Made by a program: the position numbers and the translations under genes. A model generated the notes under the pieces. It did no database searches. It had not been told where the DNA came from and saw nothing but the letters and a program-made list of their open reading frames with translations. 64,000 bases of DNA, taken from NCBI GenBank assembly GCA_949357655.1, contig CASHTG010000010.1:434001-498000 (forward strand), written 5' to 3'. The stretch's first letter is position 1. The number at the start of each line of letters is the position of its first letter. This DNA is from Parascedosporium putredinis. Taxonomy: Eukaryota > Ascomycota > Sordariomycetes > Microascales > Microascaceae. Shown here one piece after another: positions 37,419 to 47,186 of this stretch.

Positions 37419-40400
37419 CTAGACCTCCATGCCCTTGCGCGATGCTCTTTGTAGCTCGGACATGAGCTCGATCAGCTGATGCACGAGCCGGGGCTGCGGG
37501 AGCCCCTCGTGGTTAGCGCGCAGGATCGCCATCGTCACCTCTATCACCCCGTCAGGGTGAAAGAGGTATACCACATCGGAGTTCATGTACGATTGATGAT
37601 TGCTGTGGTGTTGTAGATGCTGCTGCTGCTGTTGTTGATCTTGGTGTTGGCCAAGATGAGGTGCATAAACGCAGGGATATCCCCGCCCAAACTGCGTGAA
37701 CCGCTGCACCGAAACACCATCCTCGAGGTCGATCCGTACCGCCTGCGCCGAGGGTGGCTCCATGGGCCCCGCCACACCACCGTAGGAAAGCAGGCCGTAC
37801 ACCCACAGCGTCAGCGCGGCGTGGTAGACCATGATGGCCGTGGCCCGCTGCAGAGCCGTCCTGGGAAGCAGGCGCGCCCAGCGCAGGACCTGCCCGGCAT
37901 GCCAGACGGCGCGCCGGGCGGGCTCGCCGCGGGCCCACTCGACGAGCCCCGGGTACACGACCCTGGCGTGCTCGGGCCCGTCCATGCCGGCAAAGAGCTG
38001 GATGTCGTCAAAGGGCACGTGCAGATGAAGGAAGACGACCTCGAGACGCATGTTGAGCTCGTAGGCGTAGGGCGAGGTCGCGTCCATGCAGAGGCGGAAG
38101 TGGTTGAGCAGGCGCACGAGCTCTTCGAGGCGCGAGGTCATCACGAGGGTGTTCCACCGGTGCTTGGGCGCGCGCTGGAGGGACTCGAGCTGGGTGTACT
38201 CCCACGCGAGGTTCCACACGTTCGCTAGGAAGGAGAAGCTGGCAAATGTTACGTCGATGTCTGCGCCGTACACGTGTAGGCCGTCCGGGTTGTCCAGGAG
38301 ATCCGTGACTGAAGGTAGGTAGCCTGGTGTCGTCTCAACCAGGCCCGCCCCACCACTCGCGCGGCGCCTCTCGAGGGCGTGCTGCTCAAGGGCGAGATAC
38401 TCGGCCCGCCATTTCTCGGCCGTCGGGGCAGCCCACAGGCGTTCCGAGGAAGGTAGGGGAAGCTGCGTCTCGGCGTAGGAGACGATGGGGTTCACGAGCA
38501 AGGCGAGCGACATGTCCGAGTCGTGCTGCTTCATGCGCAGCGCCACGCGCTTAAACGACTCCTGCTTCACCCAGGCGTGCCACGTCCGCGTCAGCGTCTC
38601 GTGGTCGTCGTCGGCGCGGACGACGATGGGCGGGTAAGCCGACCGCCGAAACTTGTTGCCGCGCCGCGTCATGGTGAGGAGGGGCTGGAGGAAGCTTTCG
38701 GCGATTTCGACTTTGCGGCCGTGGCCGCTCCATAGGCCGATCTCGAGAGTGAAGAAGAAGGCTTGAAGGAGCTCGAGGTCGCGGATTAAGCTGTTGTTTC
38801 TTTCCCACTGTTGGATGTGGATTGTTAGACCAGAAGAATATTCGGTGGAGGGGCAAAAAAAAGAAATAGAAAAAGGGAAACTAAAACTTGGTGGAGACTT
38901 ACGTCTTTGGGAACGGACACCCTTACGCACTCCTGAATGGCATACCCCAACTTGGTGAGCGCCGGATCGGCAGTCATGACGGCCCCATCCGCCGCCATGC
39001 CCGCTACCAGTGCCGGACTCGCGCGATTAGGGTCAAAGGTGGCGGCGTGCAGGAAGCTATCGACGCGAGCGACAGAGGAAGCCAGCGAGTACTGCACCAA
39101 GGTATCCAGCAGCTCCACCGAGGGAAACCCGCGACGGCGCGCGACAGGTTCTGGGGGCGACAGCTCTCGACGACCATGGTGAGGATCTTGTCGCGGGAGG
39201 AGACGCTGAGGCGGGCGCACGGCGTGCGCTTCTCCAAGCGGATGCGCGTCTCGGGGACGCATGGTCTGCGGACTCTTGCGGGTCCAGGGAGAGGTTGTGC
39301 TCCTCGGCGCCGCCGTGGTCGTGGCGGTTGGGTCGGAAGCGCCAGTGGGATCGGCGAAAGGCCTCCGAGCCGAGAGCGGCGGGATGGAAGGAGGAGGAGG
39401 AGGAGGATGAGTAGGTGTGCTCAGCGACGGCGGAGGAGGAGGTGGGCGTGGTGTTTTCGAGGGGGAAGGCGGGGTCGGTGGCGGACCCGGCGTGGGAGGC
39501 GGTGCCGAACTCAAAGGGGACTTTGAGGTTGTAGGAGTCGAGGAAGCGCAGGTCGACGTCGTCGAGGTCGATGTTGGGTGTGAGGCCGAAGTCTTGGCCG
39601 GCTAGGGGCGTCCATTGGCCTGGGAGGAGGTTCCAGTCTGGGAAGAAACCCGGTAGGGCGTCTACCATGACGGCGTCATGGAGAGAGGGGTGTCTATGGA
39701 GAGGGGCGGGGCAGAAACGCAGCCCAGGGTTTGTTAGACTACATGTACGTGAACGAGACAAGCCTTTCTTTCCTTCATGGGGGCTACAGTTGAAGAATGG
39801 ATCCAGATGTGGAGAGGAAGGACGAAAAGAGAAAAATTGTGTTGACTTACTGTTCATACCACCATCCATACCAGACATGCTGGGTGATCCAGGAGCCATG
39901 TCACGACTCTCCATAAGTTGAGGTTGTAGGGGTTCCATGTCCGCCAAGTGAGCTGGCTGAGCCGTATTCCCCATGTCAAAGGTCGCCTCGCTAGCTTGGG
40001 ATACGCTCGAGGGAGGTGTGATGACGGAGTCGCTAGGCTGAGTCCATACGCAGTCGATGCCCTTGGAGGTGCACCGGCGACACGGCTTCTCTTCGCTGCA
40101 CCGAAGGTGGTTGGAGGAGCAGGCCCGGCATGCTTGCGTCACCCTGCCGGGATTCTCCTTCGCATCTGAGTAGGAGGACTTAACGCTAGGCGTTACGCCT
40201 TGGGCCTCGTGCCCGGCGATGTGTCTCTTCAGGATATCCCTAAACCGTATCGACTCTTTGTTAGCGCTGGGGGCCGAGAATAGGGCGGCCCAAAGCAGTC
40301 AAAGGTCGGCACGTTGTGGGGAGGATGAGGAAAATAGTGTGGGGAATCCGGGAATCCGGGAATCCGGGGAGGAGGGGGCTTCGGAAAAAGACTTACGTTC

Positions 40401-40990
40401 TGGCAAAGGCTTTGCTGCATATCTTGCACGAGTATGGCTTAGTCTGGGTATCTGGATTGGACAACAAGACTTTATTCAGTAAACTATTCTTCTTTTTTCT
40501 CATGTTTTTCTTTCTTTTGCATTGGAATGTCCACGCAGAAGGCATTGGGATAAGACATGATGGAATTGGAACAAGGTACACGCGATGCACGGGATATGAA
40601 AAAGGGTAAAACTGGGGCTAGAGCCAAGTCGGCTCCAAAGCCCAAAGCCTAAATGGGAGAGAAAAGCAAGGTAGAAAGGGGAAAGGAAAGAAAAGGAGAA
40701 AGAGAGAGAGAAAGAGATCAATCCTTACGGGAGCGAACATGGCGAGCTAAGTGATCCAGCCTCTTATACTGGCGCTTGCAAGAGCCGCACTGGAATAGGC
40801 CGGTATCTCCAACAATAGTGTTGGCAGGGACGGTCTCGTCACCCATCATTATGAATGCATCGAGCGTAGTAGAAGCCCTTTTCTTATCTCCAATCCGAGA
40901 TTCGGTTCGGAGCCGCGACGAATCACTCGGAAGCGGGAGGGAGGGCACGGAGAAGGCTACCGATGCCGAGACTGGGGTGGGTAGATCCAC
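37419..40990 (-). CDS. Transcription factor with two C2H2 fingers plus a Zn2Cys6 cluster
   Basis: Exons near 40990-40729, 40451-40397, 40239-39853, 39693-38903 and 38807-37419 give about 960 residues. Finger 1 (CGSCKRQYKRLDHLARHVRSH) is split by the first intron. Finger 2 (CKICSKAFART, then DILKRHIAGH) is split by the second. Close behind comes a binuclear zinc cluster, CRACSSNHLRC and CRRCTSKGIDC. The C-terminal two thirds (RNNSLIRDLELLQAFFFTLE, NTLVMTSRLEELVRLLNHF, a Gln/His run near 37640) has the look of the fungal_trans middle-homology region. Frame shifts are needed near 39130 and 39270, and possibly at the exon 3/4 junction. Such dual-finger regulators usually control nearby catabolic or secondary-metabolism genes; its position at the edge of the catabolic cluster and divergent to the dioxygenase gene makes it the probable pathway regulator (inference). 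Confidence 0.85.
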
Positions 40991-42355
40991 TCTGAAAATC
41001 AGGGGAGAAGGCAGAGTGGACTGAGAGAGGATGCTTGCGTGTGTGAGTGTAGCGTGTGAGGGAGGTGAGACACGTGAGCCGTGGTAGAGAGGCTCCCAGT
41101 GTCTGTCTGCGGTCGGCCGGATTGGAGCCGGAATTGCCAGGTATGGACGGGCAGGTTGGTGGTTCAGGGCAACGCGTTCCTCTCGGAATATCGATGTGGG
41201 GAAATGGCAAGGTCAACCTCCTCCGGTGGAGGAGGCGGGCGACAATGAGTTTTATTCTTCCTCCCCGCACGACAAAGCACAGAGCGTGTGAGCGAGCGGA
41301 TTTTAGCGCATTAGCAATCAGATGGATGGGGATGGGGTAAAAGACTAAAGGGGGCGCTTGCCCTTTTTCGTGTCTTTTTTTTTTTTTTCCCAACGTCTCT
41401 CGCTTAGGGTCCCCTGGCTACTAGCTACTTGCCCCTCCTACGTGTGTCTCCATTTCCATGTGGGATGTGGGATGGGAAGTACGTGGCTCATTTCATTTAT
41501 TAGAGCCTGTTCTGCGCTCTCTAGATAGCAACTAGTCGTAAGCTTGTCTCTACTTTGCGGGGAAGGCCTCATCTCGACTCGCCGAGACATTCCACCGCCA
41601 AGTTCTCCAGGGAGCCATGTCGAGGCCTGCACTCCACACCAAGCAGACATGGGGATGAAAAGTTGGGGAAGCTATGGCTTGTCGTTGGCGAATGAGCACA
41701 CAAGGAATGCAAATTCCCCGCCCCCAAGCTCGGCGTCGGCGAGGGTTCTGGATGGATTGTGGGGACGATGACCAATTGATGGATGGAACGATTCTCTTCT
41801 CGAAGATGGGGAACGGATGGTCTCCTCGCCGCTATGTTATGCTCTGCTCTGCTATGCTGTGTTATGCTGAGACGCCACAAAGTCTAGTCTCTTGGATGGC
41901 CCAATTACGGCCAGAGACATTCCCCAGGCTAAGCGTAGTTTAGGCACATCCCCGCCGTGTGATCTCTAATTGCTTTCTTTATGAAGATGAAGTGATGGAG
42001 ACGGATGGCACGGAGTCAAGGTTCGGCAGTGACATAAATTGGAATTCCCCACATCCCGATTACCCCGGCAGATTGAAATCTCGGGAGCGTCTCCTCCACA
42101 TCCCGACCCGACCCGACCCACCCCCTTTTTGCGAGGTAACAACGGCGCACGCAGGGACTGATGGTGGAGGGGAGGGATCTAGTTGGAAAAGATGGTGGGG
42201 GAGGTGTGGCCAGAATGGGAGCCCGCAGCTGAGACGGTGATTCCGGTGGCGTTGGTGGTCGACGCAATGGAGATGCGATTTTAGCTAGCTTTTGTTTTCT
42301 TTGTGCGGAATAAAGAATAAGCTATCCTTCACTACCCTCTCCAGAGCTGTCCAGC
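40991..42355. promoter_or_regulatory. Divergent promoter, regulator (-) / ring-cleavage dioxygenase (+)
   Basis: A shared upstream region of about 1.36 kb. It contains GGCCGGATTGGAGCCGGA near 41116-41133, two direct CCGGA boxes spaced by a few bases, which are plausible but unproven half-sites for a zinc-cluster regulator. No other gene is visible. Confidence 0.45.
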
Positions 42356-43525
42356 ATGTCACAGAACGCGACATTGATGTCCGACGACGCGACGGAAGAC
42401 ACTACCGAAATCATGAGCAGTAAGTGCTAACCACCTCCCAGAGTCCTCGCCCTGCGCCAGGCCCAATGCGCGGCCTCATGGAGGAAAGCTTAGAGAAGCA
42501 TGAACGAAGGTGAAACGATAACGTCGGTATGCTAACAGGTCATCAGACGGCTGCACACCAGTATACTTCTTCTCTCATGGGTCGACCATGATGCTTGGCG
42601 AGGAGTCCGAGTCGGCCGACTACTGGAAGAAGGCCGGCGATGAGGCCCTCGCCCACAAAATCAAGGGCGTCATCATGATGGTAAGTTAAGCTTGAGAACG
42701 GCGCAAAAACACCCTCACCTAGCCTTCCTTCTTTCTGGAGCAATGGGGAACGAAAACGAAATGAAGAACTAACGCTTTGTCTTTTCCCCTCGACCTAGGG
42801 AGCCCACTGGGATGCCTTGGGAGACAGCATCGAGGTCGCCACGCACCCCGACCCCGCCAAGTCCCCGTCGCCTACGTGCACCCCTCCAAGTACGTGGACT
42901 ACAAGCTCAACCCAGACCTTAAGACGGCCGAGAGGTGCATCTCCATGCTCCGCGACGCCGGCTTCGACGCCGCCGGCAACCCGACCTTTGACTGGATCCA
43001 CGACACATTCCTCGTCCTCATCCGCATGTTCCCCAACGGATGCCCCCACCACCCTCATCTCCATGAACAACCGCTTCGACCCCCACTACCACATGAAGGT
43101 CGGCGCGGCCCTGCGACCCTCCGCAAGGAAGGCTACCTCCTCATCGGCTCCGGCGGCGCCGTCCACAACCTCTACCGCAACCATTGGATCCCTATGCTCC
43201 GCTACTCGGACAACTTTGCGCAGGAGCGGCCCCCGATTTCTGGGCCCTCGAGTTCCGCCAGGCCGTCGAAGACGTCGTGCGCAACAACAGTGGGCCCGCC
43301 CTCCGCCGTGCCATGACGCGCCTCATGAAGCACCCCATGTATCGGGATGCCCACGCTACCGACGACCATTTCATGGCCGCCATGTTCGTGGCTGGCCTCG
43401 CTGGTGATGAGGAGGATGAGGGCGTTCACGGCGAGCTGAGGGCTGAGACGTGGGAGTTGACGAATATGTGTAATAGCCAGTTTAGCTTTGGCGCGTGGCC
43501 GCGAACTTTGGCGACGGCAGGCTGA
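42356..43525 (+). CDS. LigB-family extradiol aromatic ring-opening dioxygenase (DODA-like)
   Basis: Exons 42356-42419, 42547-42680 and 42799-43525 give about 308 residues. The start of the catalytic domain, TPVYFFSHGSTMML, carries the first metal-binding His of LigB/DODA enzymes; IKGVIMMGAHWDA carries the second. LISMNNRFDPHYHMK, EGYLLIGSGGAVHNLY and DNFAQE follow, all usual for the family, which uses a non-haem Fe(II) to cleave catecholic rings outside the two hydroxyls. Exon 3 needs frame corrections near 42860 (one base lost in CCCC), 43035-43050 (one gained or two lost), 43115 and 43230 (one lost each), all at C-rich runs. The short protein length is normal for the single-domain fungal form. 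It is transcribed away from the regulator gene and ends 390 bases from the convergent hydrolase gene. Confidence 0.85.
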
Positions 43526-43913
43526 GCTAAAGGCTAGGAAGGGGGATCTGTGAGGAGGGGGTTGTGATGGAGAATAGATTGCTACAAAGGCTTGGGTGTT
43601 TGTTTACTCAACGGGTTTGCACTATATAGCATGTACGAGAGCAGCTTTGATTTATCTAGCATGTTTTTCAATATTTTTACGATCTGATCCGCAATCTGTC
43701 ATTCCTTTTCGTGAAGACTCTTTATAATGTCACTTAGAACAGGTCGGTCAAAGTATATGGGGCACAGCACAACGTATTTACGGGATGAAAATGTTGATTT
43801 AGACTTGAAGCGGCAATTAAAAGCTCAGGGCTATTTTACTCTTTAGGGTCCATTAAATGCAATATAATCGATGAGAGCAGACGAAACTATCAAGCTATTG
43901 TATCTCGCACCAA
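43526..43913. other. Convergent intergenic region
   Basis: AT-rich 3' flanks shared by the dioxygenase and hydrolase genes; presumably holds both polyadenylation regions. No gene seen. Confidence 0.4.
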
Positions 43914-45881
43914 TTAATACCCCACCATCTCTGTCTCTCCGTCCTTGGGAGGAATCACTGGTAGCGTGACGTAGTTTTGGAAACGGTCGCTAAAGTGGAT
44001 GTGGTTGGTGCCTTGCAACTTTTCGGGCGATCTAATTTTTACCCAAGTTAGAATGCCGCGACGAACGAAAGATGCTTCAACGTGATTGTAGGAAAATAAA
44101 ATCAAGACTTACCGATCGTTGACGTCGTTGTGCAGGAAGATGCCGGAGCCCTGAGTGTCGCCCGAGGCCACCTCAAAGATGATCTTGCCACCCTTCTCTA
44201 CCACGACGTTGGTGGGCCACACCTCGACGTCGACCGAGTAGATCTCGCCCTGAATTACGGGCTGCACATCCCTGCTGGTGTAGTCCCTGTGGGGCAGCCA
44301 CTCCCGGTGCTTGGGGTGCTCCTCGTTGACCTTGCGCAGACTTACCCTGAGCCATCCCTTGGTGAGGGGTACAGGGTCGCCCGCGGTGCCGGTATAAAAC
44401 ACCTCCTTGCCATCGGGCCCGATATAGCGCAGGGTCAGGAACAGGTCGATATCGCTAGGGGTGGGGCCCGAAGGGTCAGGCGTCACGGAGACGTTGAGAC
44501 GTGCCGTGATGTGGCCAGTGATCTCGGTCTCTTCCGCAAAAGGTGCCGTGGTGAACTGGAGAAGCTCGGGGTTTTCCATGGTGCCGAGCGCGCGGTAGCT
44601 GAGTTTCCTAGTTCCCGCGCCGCGGCCTCGTCGGTGGTGAGGCCCTGCTCGGGAGTAAGGAAGAACTTGGTGTAGCGCGTACGAGCAATGGGCCACTCGT
44701 TCTCGGTGCGGCGGGGGTACGCCTTCTCCGCCTCGGCATCGTTGAAGCCCACGTTCCCCTTGCGCAGCACGATATCGACGGGCGGCACTTTTCCGGGTGT
44801 AGCCCAGCCGACGCGGTCCTCGCCCTTGAGGAAGGCGTCGAGGAAGCTCCGCTGGACCTCGACCTCCTCGTCGTAGTAGAAGGGTAGGTCGTGGCGGCCG
44901 GTGATCATGCGGAGGTACTTGAGCTGGGAGCCGGCGTGGGTATAACCCTCGACGTTGCCGCGCAGGTGCAGCAGGATGCCGCCCCAGTTGCCGACGGAGA
45001 GGAGGGGCACCTCGATGTCGCCCATGTCGTACTCCTTGGAGGCGTAGTAGGCGTCGTCGCGGAACTTGTTGGCCGCGTTGTCGAGCGTCTGGTCGTTGCG
45101 GTTCGCGGCGAGCTCTTCCTCGGGGAGGTCGCCTTCGATGGTGTCGGGCCCCCAGTTGCTGGCGCTGCGGCCCGGTCGGCCGTACTGGTTCGTGATGACT
45201 TGGCGGTTCCACCAAAACTTGATGAAGGCGTTGGATAGGATGCCGCCGTGGCGGCACCGGTCGCGGTAGTAGTCCGACATGCCCTCCCACGGCACCACGG
45301 CCGCGAGGCCCTTGGGCTTACGGGCGGCCACGCGCCACTGGCTGCCGGCGTAGTAGCTGATGCCCAGGAGGCCGACCTTGCCCGTGGACCAGGGCTGCTC
45401 GGCTGCCCACTCGACCACGTCGAAGAAGGCCTCGCTGGTGCCGCGAGACATGGTGTCTAGAACGCCGGGGGACTGGCCTAGCCCCCTCTCGTCGGCGCGC
45501 ACGACGGCGTATCCGTGAGAAGTCCAGAAGCCCGGGTCGGGCGTCTCCCACGCGGAGTGGTCGGACTTGTGGCGGGGGTTGACTTCGGAGTAGGATTTGC
45601 CATGGAAGCTAGGTCGCGGAGAAAAGGCGGACACAAGTTAGCGGATGTCTGATGGTTGTGCAATTTTGGGGTGGGATCAAGACTTACTCCTTGTAATGGA
45701 TGTCCTTTCCATAAGGCCCGTACGTCACTAATACGGGAACGGGCTCGGTGCCCTTGGGACGGTAGACATTGCAGCGGATGAGGCCGTTGGCTACCTTGAG
45801 AGGTACTGCAACGTTTTGCTCGTAGATGTAAGGGAACGAGGACTCGTCCACAGTGTGGAGGTCCTTGATTTCGTTCGGCAT
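43914..45881 (-). CDS. CocE/NonD-type serine hydrolase (X-Pro dipeptidyl-peptidase S15 fold)
   Basis: Exons 45881-45688, 45608-44113 and 44031-43914 give about 602 residues. The alpha/beta-hydrolase part shows RCNVYRPKGTEPVPVLVTYG, the oxyanion-side region PDPGFWTSHGYAVVRADERG and the nucleophile elbow GKVGLLGISYYAGSQW, with Ser in G-x-S. RMITGRHDLPFYYDEE may hold the catalytic His. The C-terminal jelly-roll domain (ITGHITARLNVSVTPDPSGP, EIYSVDVEVWPT, EVASGD) is the usual CocE/NonD C-terminal part. One frame shift is needed near 44620. An in-frame upstream Met at 45986 would add an Arg-rich stretch (MRRCLTGILRLRLRPKSQ) resembling a mitochondrial presequence; I chose 45881 because family similarity begins just after it. 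Enzymes of this family cleave esters or amides of aromatic and cyclic compounds; here release of an aromatic acid from an ester is a reasonable guess. Confidence 0.8.
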
Positions 45882-45986
45882 GGTCGCGGCGGGGGTGGTG
45901 ACGATTCTCCTCTGGGCTGTAATTCTTGCTACCTGTGATTTTGGTCTTAGTCTTAATCGGAGAATCCCCGTCAGGCAACGGCGCAT

Positions 45987-47186
45987 GTGCGAGGAGGAGA
46001 GATTGAGACAACGGAGAGGAGTATGTAACGCGGCGTCAAGGAATGGGGATGGGGACAAAAAGAATATCGGGTCACGCACAGTTGAGTCTCCCGATCTCCC
46101 CTGCTTTGTCTATAAGATTAAACGCAGGAAAATCGAACGATGATGTTTCGAATGATGAGAAAAAAGATAAGAAAGGGAAAAACAATGCAAGTCAAGTAGA
46201 TTCCGGACCGGCAATAGAAGCTATCATCTTGCGATTCCGAGGGTGCCTTGTTCTTCAACTACCCCTTCCTTCGGCACGGCAGCTCGGAGACGAATTGCGT
46301 ATATCCTATAGCACATCCTCGCGACTATTTTTCTTGCCCCTCCTCTCCACACCATCCACTTTTCTTTTTGTTTTTGGTCTGGGTGCGGAGAAGCATGCCG
46401 GTTCCCCCACCGGCACGAAGGGGCCAGGGGGATGTTCCAATGGGGGTGGATTAAGCACAGGAAACGCTGACGGCGCGTTTGGAGCTAACTCAACTGTCGA
46501 TAATTCCAGGCCCGTCGACGTTCTAGCCATGTGGAGCCGAATCGACCATGACAAGCCACGACAGGAAAAGATACTTGGACCTCCTTTGGAAAAATGGGAG
46601 ATTGGTGCTGGCAAACACGCTCATGCGGGTACCGGCAGCACATAGGACCTGGAATGAGCCTGTACACTGCTAACTTGCCGTCACTCAAGTTGCGGAGGAG
46701 AACAAGCACGGCCTCAACCAACACACGCCCACTTGGCATCTAAAGTAGCTCTTGAGCTAAGACGCATGTATGCGCCGACATGATGACCCTACTTGCCTAG
46801 CATGTGTAGAACCCGAACCCTGGAATTCTCCCCTCGGTTCCTTCGGGGAGGGTGCATCAAACAAAGGGAAAAGGTGGGGTAGCTCTCGAAGCTGCCAATT
46901 ATTGTTTCTTTGAATAATTTCTCGTGTAATCCCCTGCCGATGCCTTGATTGCCTCATGGTGTGAGCTATCGCCTTCAATACCCCGCCACGATTAGACACC
47001 CGCGTTTTGCTTCATTTTCTTGCCAGTTGTTTCCTTTTTTAATCCTTCCTCCATCTACCCCTAGGTCGTGATCCCAAATACACCCTTGCTCTCGAAGCAG
47101 CACACACAAAGTGATCGTCATCGCCCGGGTTGCACATCTTCAGCTGCCTTGATTTCCCTCTTGTCGGGAAGATCCTGCATACAACC
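45987..47186. promoter_or_regulatory. Divergent promoter, hydrolase (-) / monooxygenase fusion (+)
   Basis: A 1.2 kb shared upstream region without a supported gene. It contains a zinc-cluster-type palindrome at 46396-46415 (listed separately). Confidence 0.5.
46396..46415. promoter_or_regulatory. Candidate operator TGCCGG-N8-CCGGCA
   Basis: Perfect 6-base inverted repeat with an 8-base spacer (ttccccca). Everted/inverted CGG-CCG pairs with fixed spacing are the classical targets of dimeric Zn2Cys6 regulators, and a regulator with such a domain is encoded 5.4 kb away. No binding evidence exists; chance occurrence is possible. Confidence 0.35.
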
